64,000 nt of DNA from the NCBI RefSeq assembly GCF_014203755.1, contig NZ_JACHJS010000001.1:2852001-2916000 (forward strand), written 5' to 3'. The translations under genes were made by a program, and so were the position numbers. This DNA comes from Saccharothrix violaceirubra (lineage in GTDB: Bacteria; Actinomycetota; Actinomycetes; Mycobacteriales; Pseudonocardiaceae). The notes under the pieces are model-generated. The model ran no database searches. It saw only the letters and a program-made list of their open reading frames with translations, and had not been told where the DNA came from. Below, in pieces: positions 17,986-27,335 of the stretch (its first letter is position 1; each line of letters starts with the position of its first letter).

Positions 17986-20900
17986 TCAGCCCGACCCGCC
18001 CAGCAGCCGTCGCACATCCCATTCGGCGCCGAAGCCCCGGTAGAGCGCCACGGCCTCCTGCCGCACGTCGGCCGCTCTCGGCGTGCGGCCCAACAGGGTC
18101 GCCGCGTCGTCCAACGTCCGGGCCGCCTCGTAGGCACGACCGACCGAACGATAGTGCGCGGCCACCGCCAACAGCCCGTCCGGATCACGGTCGAACAACG
18201 CACGGCAACGTCGCGCCGCAGCCGCCGCACGGGCCACCGACGTCTCCCGGGCCGCCTCCAGCTCGCACGCCTCGACCGCGCCGAGCGCGGTGTCCCGGTC
18301 CTCGATCCGCGACGCGAGGCGCACCAGCTCGGGCAGCCACTGGTGGCGCAGGGTGGTCTCGACGGCGGTCCGGGGATCGAGCATGGCGGCCAGCAGCTTG
18401 ACCGCGCCCTCGTGGTCGCCGCCGCGCTCGGCCGTCGTCGCCTGCGCCGCCACCAGGAAATCCCGGTTCTCCAGGTACGCCACGGTCACCTGCGGCATGT
18501 CCGCCCCGGCCGCCAGGTGGGTCCGCAGCCCGACCTCGTCGTCGCGGTGCGCGGCGATCAACGCGGCCACGCCGTGCACCAGCACCGGTCCGCCCTCGCG
18601 CAACCCGAACCCGGTCAGGTCCGGGTCGTCGGCGAGCAGGCGGTCCAGCCGCGTCACGGCGTCGTCCCAGTCGCCGAGCCAGAACCGGTGCACGGCGGCG
18701 CCCAGGTGCAGGCTCGCGGCCGGTGTGTGCTCGCCGGCCACGGCGAACGCCGACCGCATCGTCTCGGTCGCCTCGTCCAACCGGTCCAGGCACTGGAGGG
18801 TGAACACCCGGTTGTCCAGCAGTACGAGCCGCAGGTCCGTCGTCGCCGGGTCCGAGCCGACCACCTCCAACGCGTGGTCCAGGTGGCCGACCGCGCTGAG
18901 GTAGTCCCGGCGCACGGCGTCCACCTGCCACAACACCTCCAGCGCCTGGCCGATCGCGAACGGGTCGCCCGCGCGGCGGCCCGCCTCGATGGCCTGGCGC
19001 GCGCTGTCGGCCGCCGCGTCCAGCTCGCCCACGCCCGCCCGTCGCACCAGTCCCAGCAACGACAGCAGCCGGGCCCGCCAGGTGTCGGTCAGGGTGGTGT
19101 CCACGAGCGCCTCGCGCAACGCGTCGAGCGCGGCCCGCGGCCGGGACGAGCGGAACGGCACGTAGGCCAACGTCCACCGCGCCTCGGCGATCCGGTCCGG
19201 GTCGCGCAGCCGGGGGAGCGCACGACGCGTCCACTCCTCGGCTTCGGCGTCGAGCCCGATCCGGAACAGCGCGTTGCCCAGGCAGGCGGCCAGCACCGGC
19301 TGCCGGTCGTCGGACTCGTCGAGCGAACGCAGACAACGCCGCAGCAGGTCCGCGGCCACCAGCGGCGCCCGGTGCACCAACGCCGGCGCACGCGTCGCCA
19401 TCCACTCGACCGCCCACCCGCCGATGCCGTCCGGGACCGCGAGCAGTTGCCCGGCCACGTGCTCCACGGGCGCGTCGGCCGCCGCCAGTGCCTGCGCGGC
19501 CTGGTGGTGCAAAGCCCCGCGCACGGCCGGGGACGTGCCGTCGTGCAGCGCCTGCCGGATCAGCGGGTGTCGGAACGCCATGCGCGGCCCGGCGTCGCGC
19601 AGCACTCCCGCCGCGAGGGCCTCGGTGAACGCCGGCAGCAGCGCGGGCACCGGCCGACCGAGCACCACCGACAGGTCGCCCACGGCGAACTCGCCGCCCA
19701 GCACCGCGGCGAACCGCAACACCTCGCGGGTCGGCGCGGACAGGAACTCCAGGCGGTCGGTCACGGCCGACACCAGCGACGGCGGCGTCCGGTCCAGCAC
19801 GTCCGGCGGCACGTCCGCCAACGGTCCCTCGAACCGCACCGCGTGTTCCCGGACCAACGCGTCGGCGACTTCGCGCGCGTAGAGCGGGTTGCCGCCCGCA
19901 CCGGCGGCGATCCGGCGCAGCCCGGGACCGGGCTCGCCGCCGACGCGGGCGGCCAGGATGTCCGTGACCGCCCCGTCGGTCAGCGGAGCGAGATCGAGCA
20001 CGACGCCACCGGCCGCCACGTCCCGCCGCAGGCGGGTCACGCCCGCCGGGCGCGGCACCGGCCGGGCGGCGCCGATCAGCAGCAGCGGCAGCCGACGGGT
20101 GCTCGCGGCGAGCATCCGCCACAGCTCGACGCTGCCGTCGTCGGCCCACTGGAGATCGTCCAGGGCCAGCACCAGCGGGCGTTCCGCGCACAACCGCTCG
20201 ACCAGGGCGGCCAACCGGTCCACGGCCTGCGCGACCGGATCGCCGGCGAACACCGACCCGGCCGCCGACCGGCGGTCACGCAGCGCCGCCGCGATCTCCG
20301 CGCGCCGGGGGTCGGGGGAGAGCACGTCCACGCCCAGGCAGTCCAACGTGGGCCGCAGCGGGAACCGCGTGCCCAGTTCGTCGGCCACGGCGTGCGCCAC
20401 CTCGTGCCCGGCGGCGGCGGACCCGGCCAACACCACGTCCAACAGCGCGGACTTGCCGATGCCCAGCTCGCCCTCGATCCACAGCGCCCGGCCACGCCCG
20501 CCGGCGAGATCGCCGACCAGCCCGCGCACGACCGCGATCTCGGGGTCGCGTCCGACCAGCACCGGACCGGCCGGACGTGCCACCGGGGCCGGGCGGGGCG
20601 CGGGCCGTGCGGGTCCGCCGCCGAGTACCCGTTCGTGCGCGGCCCGCAGCCCGGGACCGGGCTCGACCCCGAGTTCGTCCCGCAACACCCGCCGGGCCTC
20701 GCGGAACACCTCCAACGCCTCCGCGCCGCGTCCGGCGTGGTGCAACGCCGACATGAGCAGTTCGCGCGCCCGTTCCCGCAGGGGTTCCTCGGTGACCAAC
20801 GCGCCCAGGTCGGCGATCACGTCCGGGTGCGCGCCCGACGCCAGCGCGGCCTCGGCACGAGACTCCCGTGCGGCGGCCCGCACCTCGCCCAGCCGCAGCC

Positions 20901-21381
20901 GCTGCGCGTGGGCGAACGGCCCGTCCAACCCGGCCAGCGGCGTGCCCCGCCACAACGCCGACGCCTCGTCCAGGAGCCGTACGGCGTCCGCCGGCCGGCC
21001 CTCGTCCACCGCCGACCGCGCCCGTCGGCGCAGGTCCTCGAACCCGGCCACGTCGGACGCGTCCGACCCCAGGACCAACCGGTACCCCGGGCCGACCGAC
21101 TCCAGCAGCCGGGACGCCGCACCGCGCGGCCGCTCGGGCTCAAGTGCCTTGCGCAGTGCGGAAACGTAGGTGTAGACGCTGCCTTCCGCGGTGGCCGGCG
21201 GCTCGTCGCCCCACACGGCCCGGACGATCTCGTCCCGGCGCACCACGACCCCCGGCCGCAGGGCGAGCACCGCGAACACGCCGCGTTGGCGTGCCGACCC
21301 GAGCACGACCTCCCGCCCGCCCACCCAGGCCCGCACCGGACCCAGCAGGGCGACTCGGAGGGATCGGTCCGCTGTGGTCAT
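17986..21381 (-). CDS. AfsR/SARP-type regulator with BTAD, AAA-ATPase and TPR-like domains
   Basis: 1131 residues. Order: OmpR-like winged helix (about 1-95: 'LLGPVRAWVGGREVVLGSARQRGVFAVLAL'), bacterial transcriptional activator (BTAD) helical domain (to about 260, 'LGVEPGPGLRAAHERVL'), AAA-16 ATPase with Walker A GELGIGKS at about 304 and Walker B LVLALDDLQWAD, then an ARM/TPR-like region to the end. This is the AfsR/large-SARP layout, usually an activator of specialised metabolism. ATG at 21381. It faces away from its neighbour's promoter region by only 181 nt. Confidence 0.88.
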   Translation of the reverse strand: MTTADRSLRVALLGPVRAWVGGREVVLGSARQRGVFAVLALRPGVVVRRDEIVRAVWGDEPPATAEGSVYTYVSALRKALEPERPRGAASRLLESVGPGYRLVLGSDASDVAGFEDLRRRARSAVDEGRPADAVRLLDEASALWRGTPLAGLDGPFAHAQRLRLGEVRAAARESRAEAALASGAHPDVIADLGALVTEEPLRERARELLMSALHHAGRGAEALEVFREARRVLRDELGVEPGPGLRAAHERVLGGGPARPAPRPAPVARPAGPVLVGRDPEIAVVRGLVGDLAGGRGRALWIEGELGIGKSALLDVVLAGSAAAGHEVAHAVADELGTRFPLRPTLDCLGVDVLSPDPRRAEIAAALRDRRSAAGSVFAGDPVAQAVDRLAALVERLCAERPLVLALDDLQWADDGSVELWRMLAASTRRLPLLLIGAARPVPRPAGVTRLRRDVAAGGVVLDLAPLTDGAVTDILAARVGGEPGPGLRRIAAGAGGNPLYAREVADALVREHAVRFEGPLADVPPDVLDRTPPSLVSAVTDRLEFLSAPTREVLRFAAVLGGEFAVGDLSVVLGRPVPALLPAFTEALAAGVLRDAGPRMAFRHPLIRQALHDGTSPAVRGALHHQAAQALAAADAPVEHVAGQLLAVPDGIGGWAVEWMATRAPALVHRAPLVAADLLRRCLRSLDESDDRQPVLAACLGNALFRIGLDAEAEEWTRRALPRLRDPDRIAEARWTLAYVPFRSSRPRAALDALREALVDTTLTDTWRARLLSLLGLVRRAGVGELDAAADSARQAIEAGRRAGDPFAIGQALEVLWQVDAVRRDYLSAVGHLDHALEVVGSDPATTDLRLVLLDNRVFTLQCLDRLDEATETMRSAFAVAGEHTPAASLHLGAAVHRFWLGDWDDAVTRLDRLLADDPDLTGFGLREGGPVLVHGVAALIAAHRDDEVGLRTHLAAGADMPQVTVAYLENRDFLVAAQATTAERGGDHEGAVKLLAAMLDPRTAVETTLRHQWLPELVRLASRIEDRDTALGAVEACELEAARETSVARAAAAARRCRALFDRDPDGLLAVAAHYRSVGRAYEAARTLDDAATLLGRTPRAADVRQEAVALYRGFGAEWDVRRLLGGSG

Positions 21382-21562
21382 GACGCTCCGGTTTCCTGTG
21401 GTGGTCCTCGTGCGACGACGTCGTCACCCGGCTGTGGAGCAGGACATCGGGAACGGGAAACTCCCCCTTCCCATTGTTCCGCAAAGCCGGGATGCGCTAT
21501 TCGAAAGCCGATTCGAAAGCCCGCCGACTGCGGTCCCCGCGCGGATTCCGGCGCCGAACGGG

Positions 21563-23332
21563 TCATGACGTGCCGTCCGCCAGGTGACGCGCCACGACGT
21601 CCGCCGGGGCACCGGCCTCGGCCAGCACCCGGGCGGCCTGGCCGTGCAGGGCGGTGCGCACCGCGGCGGGCATACCCCGGTACAACGCCCGGCGCAGCAA
21701 CGGGTGGCGGAACGCCAGGCGGGGGCCGGCGTCGGCGAGGACACCCGCCGCGGCGGCCTCGTCGACCGCCGCCACCAGGTCGGACACCAGTTCGCCCGCG
21801 ACGGTCGCGACGTCGCCCGGTGCGAACTCGTCACCGAGCAGGGCCGCCCACCGCAGCACGGTGACCGTCCCGGGCGACAGGAAGTCCAGCCGGGCGGTCA
21901 GCGCGGACGCCACGGCCCGGGACAGGTCCCGTCCGGTCTCCACGACCCCGTCGCGGAACGCGAGCGCCCCGTCCCGCAGCAGCGCGTCCACGAGTTCCGT
22001 GACGTAGCGGGGGTTTCCGCCCGCCTGCTCGCACAGGCCGCGCAGGACGGGACCCGGTGGAGCGCCCACCATGCCGGTCACGAGCGCGACCACGTCGTCG
22101 GCGGGCAGACCGCCCAACCCGACCACCTCGCCGCCTTCGAAGTCCGCCACCGCCCGCCGCGCGCGGGCCACGTCCGCCCGTCGGGGCACGGGCCGTGCCG
22201 TCGCGATCAGGAACAGGGGGCGGCGGGTCGTGTGCGGCAGCAGGTCGGTCCAGAACCGGACGGTGTCCTCGTCGACCCACTGCAGGCCGTCCACCACGAG
22301 GACGAACGGGCCGTCGGCGCACAGGTCCTCCGCGTGGCGGCCGTCCACGGCGTCGAGCAGCACGCGCAGCGGGAGCCGACCGTCCACCTCGTCCCCGGTC
22401 ACCCGTGCCACGCGGCGGTCGGCGAGCCCGGCGGCCAGCAGCGCGGACTTCCCGATCCCGGGCTCGCCGTCCAGCCACAGCGCCCGCCCCGGCGGTCCGC
22501 GCAGCAGGTCGAGTTCACGGTGTCGTCCGACGATGCCGGTGCGCGCGACCTCGACGGACGGCGTGCGTGGCGGGCGCGCGACGTCGCCCACCACGCGCTG
22601 TCGGGCGGTGCGCAGCGCGGGGCCGGGCTCGATGCCCAGTTCGTCGACCAGCACGCGCTGCGTGTCCTCGTAGGCGCGCAACGCCTCGGCCTGCCGACCG
22701 CCCAGGTGCAGGGCGGTGATCAGCAACGCGCGCAGCCCCTCCCGGACGGGGTGTTCGACGACCAGGCCGGACAGCTCGGCGATCACGTCGGCCACCCGGC
22801 CCGCGGCCAGCGCCAGGCCGGCTCGCGCCTCGACGGTCGCCAGCCGCAGGTCGGCCAGTCGGGCGCGCTGGGCCAGCGCGAACGGTCCGGGCACACCCGA
22901 GAACGCCGCACCCCGCCACAACGCCAACGCCCGGTCCAGTTCGGCCAGCGCCCCGGCGTCGGCGAGCGTCCGCGCGTGCGCCCGGTGCCGCTCGAAGCGG
23001 TGCACGTCGAGCGCGTCGGGTGCGACGTCCACCAGGTAACCGCCGCCGGTCGACACGATGATCCCGCCCGCCGAGCGCCGGGACCGCCGGGGTTCGAGGG
23101 CGCGGCGCAGGCCGGACACGTGGTTGTAGAGCCCGGCCTCGGCGGTGGCCGGTGCCGCGTCGCCCCACACGCCCGCGACGAGTTCCTCGCGTGAGACCGC
23201 CCGCCCGGCCTGCGCGGCGAGGACCGCGAAGACGGCCTGCCGCCGTGCGGGTCCGAGATCGACCTCAAGCCCGTCGCGCCGCACGCGGACGGGGCCGAGC
23301 AGTTCGACGGTGAACGTGCCGGGTCCGGTCAC
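21563..23332 (-). CDS. SARP-BTAD-ATPase regulator, short paralogue
   Basis: 589 residues, the same winged helix-BTAD-ATPase order as its downstream neighbour and clearly paralogous ('LRFAAVLGGEFAVGDLSVV' there, 'LRWAALLGDEFAPGDVATV' here). Walker A GEPGIGKS at about 290, Walker B VLVVDGLQWVDED. It stops in 'ARHLADGTS', exactly where the neighbour continues ('VAGQLLAVPDG') into 540 more residues, so the C-terminal repeat domain is missing and no remnant is found in the 181-nt gap. GTG start. The ATPase is complete, so it may work as a shorter regulator rather than being broken. Confidence 0.83.
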   Translation of the reverse strand: MTGPGTFTVELLGPVRVRRDGLEVDLGPARRQAVFAVLAAQAGRAVSREELVAGVWGDAAPATAEAGLYNHVSGLRRALEPRRSRRSAGGIIVSTGGGYLVDVAPDALDVHRFERHRAHARTLADAGALAELDRALALWRGAAFSGVPGPFALAQRARLADLRLATVEARAGLALAAGRVADVIAELSGLVVEHPVREGLRALLITALHLGGRQAEALRAYEDTQRVLVDELGIEPGPALRTARQRVVGDVARPPRTPSVEVARTGIVGRHRELDLLRGPPGRALWLDGEPGIGKSALLAAGLADRRVARVTGDEVDGRLPLRVLLDAVDGRHAEDLCADGPFVLVVDGLQWVDEDTVRFWTDLLPHTTRRPLFLIATARPVPRRADVARARRAVADFEGGEVVGLGGLPADDVVALVTGMVGAPPGPVLRGLCEQAGGNPRYVTELVDALLRDGALAFRDGVVETGRDLSRAVASALTARLDFLSPGTVTVLRWAALLGDEFAPGDVATVAGELVSDLVAAVDEAAAAGVLADAGPRLAFRHPLLRRALYRGMPAAVRTALHGQAARVLAEAGAPADVVARHLADGTS

Positions 23333-23765
23333 GTCGGGTCACCGGGTCGGCGCCGCGTGCCGCGGCTGTTCCACTTCGGCGAACCGCATTCGCCGGTGCC
23401 GGTCACGCGATCGGACATGGCTTCGACGCTAACGACAACGGGATCGTTTGTCATCGTCCGGGAAGATCGATTCCTGTCCGGACAGGGCGTGACCTGGTGA
23501 GAAGTTCCCATCGGATGCGGATGTGTTCCACTGTGGACCGACGGCCTGCGGAAATCGCGCGGCCGGCGCACTCGTGCCGATTGCGACCGCCGTTTTGCGG
23601 AATAATGAATCGGCACCCTATGTACGGAATGTGACGACGCTTACTTCGGGTGCCAGACGGCGCACGGCCGACGGCGACCCCATGAACTCCTGCTGGTCCG
23701 TGTGACACCTAAGATCATCGTGCGGGCCGGTCGGCCCGACATCCCGGTAGTGCTGAGGAGTGAAG
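23333..23765. other. Intergenic region between divergent genes
   Basis: 433 nt between the short SARP gene (minus) and the plus-strand gene at 23766. The middle (about 23580-23650) is unusually AT-rich for this window (ggaataatgaatcgg) and probably holds divergent promoters. No gene with good start and coding bias was seen. Confidence 0.5.
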
Positions 23766-24560
23766 GTGACTGCTGTGCCCGATTCCGAGGCATGGGGACG
23801 AGAGCTGGCCGGTGCCTTCGAGGTGCTGCTGGGCAAGCCGCTCGACGCGTTCCGGGCCGGGCCCGAGTACGCGCTCTACCACTGGAACGACATGTTGCAG
23901 TACGACATCCTGGAGGACTTCCTCGCCGGCACCGCGGATCAGGACGCGACGGCAGCCGCCGAGGCGGACGACCACCCCTTCAGCCCGGACGAGTGGACGT
24001 TCGACCACGGGCGGTCGATCTGGCTGTTCACCGAGGACGCACTCGACGCCGAAGGCCCGTTCGGCGAGACGGTCGGCGCGGCCCTGAAGGCGGTGTCGAC
24101 GGCCGTCGACGACAGTGAGTACGCCGTGTCCGGTGTGGACTTCGCACGCGTTCTGGCCGAGCACCGCGACGCCATCGACGGGATCGACGGCGAGGAGCTG
24201 GTCGGGGAGGTGTCGCTGCTGCTGCGGATCGACACCGACGGCACGCTGTTCGACGCGATGCGCGCCGCCACGTGGACCACCGGCGGCCCGGAGACCCTGG
24301 TCGCGCTGGACGACGACGTCAAGGTGGCGCCCGAGTGGGCCGAGAAGCTGCTCGGCGTGCCGGACGTCCGGCTGCGGGGCCACCTGGGGATGCTGTCCCT
24401 GTGCGCACAGGACGCCCGGTCCGACGGCGCGTACTACCTCGGTCCCGGCGACCACTCCGGCGACTTCGCGTCGATCGCCCGACGGCCCGGTCACCAGCCG
24501 GTGGCCGGCTGGGAGTTCGGCGAGGGCCAGGCGTCCTCGGTGATCTTCCAGGTCGGCTGA
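23766..24560 (+). CDS. Hypothetical acidic cytosolic protein, 264 residues
   Basis: No family recognised. The protein is acidic, with no signal peptide or membrane helix; it contains 'FRAGPEYALYHWNDMLQYDILEDFLAG', split by aromatic residues, and 'WTTGGPETLVALDDDVKVAPEWAEKLLG'. GTG at 23766 is preferred over the one at 23760 because GAGGAG occupies 23755-23760. It stands alone before the TY-Chap-like gene, 119 nt away, and may share transcription with it. Confidence 0.7.
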   Translation: MTAVPDSEAWGRELAGAFEVLLGKPLDAFRAGPEYALYHWNDMLQYDILEDFLAGTADQDATAAAEADDHPFSPDEWTFDHGRSIWLFTEDALDAEGPFGETVGAALKAVSTAVDDSEYAVSGVDFARVLAEHRDAIDGIDGEELVGEVSLLLRIDTDGTLFDAMRAATWTTGGPETLVALDDDVKVAPEWAEKLLGVPDVRLRGHLGMLSLCAQDARSDGAYYLGPGDHSGDFASIARRPGHQPVAGWEFGEGQASSVIFQVG

Positions 24561-24679
24561 CGGATCGCCACCGCGGGAGCGCCGACGGGACACGACGTCG
24601 ATCCGTGTCCACTCGTTAGGCTTGGCACGCGACGGGACTCCGGTCGTGGTGGTCCGAGGTCGATCGGAAGGCGGGCTGG

Positions 24680-25159
24680 ATGTCCGGGTGGGCGGAATTC
24701 GGCGAGCGCTTCGCCGAGACCTTGCGTGAAGTGACCGATCGGGTCTTCCTGGTCGTGTTCCTCCAAACGGACCCGAAGGTGTACGTGCAGTTCGCAGGGG
24801 AGAAGCACGAGCTGCACGCCCAGGCCGCCGGGCCGGAAGTGGTCCCGTGGGCGGACTTCGGCGGCATGGTCGAGGCGGGGTGGGCGGCGCCGTCGGGTTT
24901 CGACCCGCCCAACTGGACGTTCGCGTTGCCGCTGCCCGCGGCCGACGCGGACTACTCCGCGCCGGCGGCGCGCTGTGTCGTGGCACTGCGGGACGCGTTC
25001 GCGCTCTCGGGCCCCGATGGGTTGGTGTACAAGGCTTGGCGTGACGGCGAGTGGCCCTTGGCGGGGGAGACGTGGTCGCCGGAGCGGATCGCGTCACGGG
25101 ACGTCGGCGAGAACCCGCTCGTCCTGTCCCGCCTGGGTTTGCCGTCCGTCCAGGGGTGA
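24680..25159 (+). CDS. TY-Chap (YbjN/T3SS chaperone-like) domain protein
   Basis: 159 residues with the pattern 'WAEFGERFAETLREV.DRVFLVVF...KVYVQFAGE', then a mid-part 'GMVEAGWAAPSGFDPPNWTF' and a C-terminal helix 'CVVALRDAFALSGPDGLVYKA'. This matches small actinobacterial proteins with the TY-Chap fold, related to YbjN and type III secretion chaperones. Substrate unknown. ATG without a strong RBS. Call is by pattern memory and moderately certain. Confidence 0.6.
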   Translation: MSGWAEFGERFAETLREVTDRVFLVVFLQTDPKVYVQFAGEKHELHAQAAGPEVVPWADFGGMVEAGWAAPSGFDPPNWTFALPLPAADADYSAPAARCVVALRDAFALSGPDGLVYKAWRDGEWPLAGETWSPERIASRDVGENPLVLSRLGLPSVQG

Positions 25160-25565
25160 GCCGGGCGGGCCGCCTTGATGGTCGATGTGGCAGTGGAACG
25201 TGCGACCTCCTCGCCGTCGACAGCCTCGGGTGTCGACGGCCCGGGACCCGCCACGTCCGCACCGGCAACGTCGCCGTGCCGGCCCGGCTATCGGCAGGAG
25301 GTCATTCCTGTCAACCCTTTAAGGTCGGGACTAAATCGGCTCGATGGGCGGAAGGTCGACGACCGCGTTGCGGTCCGCCGTCACCGGGCAATCAAGATTT
25401 CATCGTATGTCTTATCGGCGACAGGTCGCGTGTGGGACAATCTGCCGTCTGTTCCGCTGGTGGAAACCGTCCAATCGGGACCTGTGCCGTCGAATCAGGA
25501 CTCCCGTTGTCCGGGCGGTTGCGGGTCGGGTGTCGATCCGGTTGTGGTCAGGTTCCGCGGCGGAG

Positions 25566-25593
25566 TTGACAGCCGAGTCGGCGTCAGTATCGT
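25566..25593 (+). promoter_or_regulatory. Sigma-70-type promoter for the StrR-like regulator
   Basis: TTGACA at 25566-25571 and TATCGT at 25588-25593 with a 16-nt spacer, matching the actinomycete housekeeping consensus (TTGACa / TAnnnT). It lies about 70 nt ahead of the preferred GTG at 25664. The 504-nt gap 25160-25663 that contains it shows no other gene with convincing coding bias. Confidence 0.55.
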
Positions 25594-25663
25594 GGAATGC
25601 GAGTGTCGTGAGAGGTGGGGATCCGGTTCCGGGTGCGGTCTGTATGCGGTGTGGGGGTTCTGC

Positions 25664-26650
25664 GTGGACGTGCGTATTGCCGGTGTGGTCGAACCGGATC
25701 CATCTTCGAATACCTGCCAAGAGTCGGACGATCCGGACAGTCGATTCACACTCGTCACCCTGCCCGTCTGCGACCTGCTGCGCAGCGAATCTCCGCGCAC
25801 AGCCGGCGAGAGCGAGGAGCATGCGAAACTGCTCGCGGAGTCGCACGGAGAGCTGCCGCCTATTCTCGTGCATCGGGAGACGATGACGGTGATCGACGGA
25901 GCGCACCGGTTGCGGGCAGCCGAACTGCGAGGCGAGCGGATGATCCGTGCGCAACTCTTCGACGGCTCCGAGATCGACGCATTCGTGCTCGCGGTCGAGG
26001 CGAACACCACACACGGGTTGCCGCTGTCGCGAGCCGACCGCCTCGCCGCCGCCACGCGGATCATCGAATCGCGTCCCCAGTGGTCGGACCGTGCGGTAGC
26101 GCGGGTCGCGGGCATCTCGGCGCGGACGGTGGGGGTGATCAGGCGCCGGGCAAGTGCGGACCGTGCTCAGTTGCCTGCCCGCGTCGGGCGGGACGGGCGG
26201 ACGCGCCCGCTCAGCACCGCGGCCGGCCGCAGGATCGCCGCTGATCTGCTCAGGTCGAATCCCGGCGACTCGTTGCGGCGGATCGCCGCTGCCGCGGGCA
26301 TCTCGACGGGGACCGTGCGCGACGTGCGTGATCGGATCGACCGAGGTGAGGACCCGGTGCCGCCGAAGTCGCGACGGGCGGAGGAGCACGCGGTCGAGGT
26401 CATCGCGCCAAGGGTGGGCGATTCGCTGTCGATCGCGCGGAACTTGAGGATGGACCCGGCGTTGCGGTTCAGCGAGACCGGTAGGTCGCTGATCAGGCTC
26501 CTCGACGCGCACGTGCCGATCCTGGAGGACAGGGAAAGGCTCGCCACCAATGTGCCGCCACACGCTGCGGGAATGGTGGCGGAGTTGGCGCGCGGTTATG
26601 CGGAAATTTGGCAGAGATTCGCGCGCGAGGTAGAGCGGGGTGGCCGCTGA
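25664..26650 (+). CDS. StrR/ParB-like pathway regulator of the lasso cluster
   Basis: 328 residues. An N-terminal ParB/Sulfiredoxin-like domain ('FTLVTLPVCDLLRSE', 'HGELPPILVHRETMTVIDGAHRLRAAEL' in parts) is followed by two helix-turn-helix motifs ('DRAVARVAGISARTVGVI' and 'SLRRIAAAAGISTGTVRDV'). StrR-family activators with this build control antibiotic clusters (streptomycin, glycopeptides). It is the first gene of the lasso region, same strand. GTG at 25664 follows GGGGG by 7 nt; GTG codons at 25649 and 25670 are alternatives. The open frame extends to 25175 but lies upstream of the promoter. Confidence 0.75.
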   Translation: MDVRIAGVVEPDPSSNTCQESDDPDSRFTLVTLPVCDLLRSESPRTAGESEEHAKLLAESHGELPPILVHRETMTVIDGAHRLRAAELRGERMIRAQLFDGSEIDAFVLAVEANTTHGLPLSRADRLAAATRIIESRPQWSDRAVARVAGISARTVGVIRRRASADRAQLPARVGRDGRTRPLSTAAGRRIAADLLRSNPGDSLRRIAAAAGISTGTVRDVRDRIDRGEDPVPPKSRRAEEHAVEVIAPRVGDSLSIARNLRMDPALRFSETGRSLIRLLDAHVPILEDRERLATNVPPHAAGMVAELARGYAEIWQRFAREVERGGR

Positions 26651-26683
26651 ACTGCGGTACTCCGGTTACGATACGCTTGGCGG

Positions 26684-27220
26684 ATGTCAGTCGTTCGCAG
26701 GGTGCTGTCCGTGTTTCCAGGTCCGGTACAGGCGCTCGCGCTCAAGCACCGCGAGGTGCTGAAATTCCTGTTCGTCGGTGGTGCGAGTTTCCTCGTCACC
26801 TCGGCTTTGAACTACACGCTGAAGTTCACCGTCCTGAAAGCGAAACCCGTCACCGCGCTGGTCGTCGCCACCATCGTCGCCACGATCGTTTCGTACATCC
26901 TGAATCGGGAATGGTCCTTCAGCACCAGGGGTGGTCGCGAGCGTCATCATGAAGCCGCGTTGTTCTTCCTCATCAGCGGTGTCGGTGTGGCATTGAACTC
27001 GGTCCCCTACGCCCTTTCGCGGTATGTGCTGCAGCTTCAGGTCCCGCACGTGGGCCTGCTGGCGCAGGAAATTGCCGACTTCGTCAGCGGCATGGTCGTG
27101 GGTACGCTGATCGCCTCGATCTTCCGATTTTGGGCGTTCCGCCGCTGGGTATTCCCGGTGGAGGGGGCGCGTGTACCCCGGAAGGAGTACGGGCAGGAAG
27201 GCGTCGATCGGGCCGCGTAA
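26684..27220 (+). CDS. GtrA-like membrane protein
   Basis: 178 residues with four membrane helices: 'EVLKFLFVGGASFLVTSALNY', 'ALVVATIVATIVSYILNR', 'ALFFLISGVGVALNSVPYAL' and a fourth ending 'GTLIASIFRFWAFRRWVF', the last being the typical GtrA end. GtrA proteins usually help move lipid-linked sugars across the membrane. It lies between the regulator and the lasso precursor on the same strand. Whether it serves the lasso pathway (export or immunity) is unknown. A possible -10 (TACGAT, 26667) sits only 12 nt before the ATG. Confidence 0.8.
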   Translation: MSVVRRVLSVFPGPVQALALKHREVLKFLFVGGASFLVTSALNYTLKFTVLKAKPVTALVVATIVATIVSYILNREWSFSTRGGRERHHEAALFFLISGVGVALNSVPYALSRYVLQLQVPHVGLLAQEIADFVSGMVVGTLIASIFRFWAFRRWVFPVEGARVPRKEYGQEGVDRAA

Positions 27221-27249
27221 AATTCGGCGGACAAATTCTGTGCAACACA

Positions 27250-27278
27250 TTGGAGCTTCGCGAGTCTCTCGCTAGATT
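27250..27278 (+). promoter_or_regulatory. Promoter of the lasso peptide operon
   Basis: TTGGAG (27250-27255), 17-nt spacer, TAGATT (27273-27278). The spacer contains the small inverted repeat GCGAG-tct-CTCGC (27260-27272), centred between the two boxes, a fitting place for an operator. The precursor ATG is 58 nt beyond the -10, leaving a 5' leader of about 50 nt. Assigned by eye; no start-site data. Confidence 0.6.
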
Positions 27279-27335
27279 TGTCCGTGCGGGGAGGAAAATC
27301 CCTTCCGGCATGTCGATATCGGTGGGAGAAACGCT

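Noticed and set aside
17944..21864. 1306-residue plus-strand open frame
   Set aside because: It covers the SARP gene on the opposite strand; His/Gln/Arg/Gly-rich, no domain, whereas the minus frame has clear BTAD and ATPase motifs.
24319..24612. Arg/Pro-rich minus-strand frame overlapping the 23766 gene
   Set aside because: Typical GC-rich shadow frame without RBS or domain.
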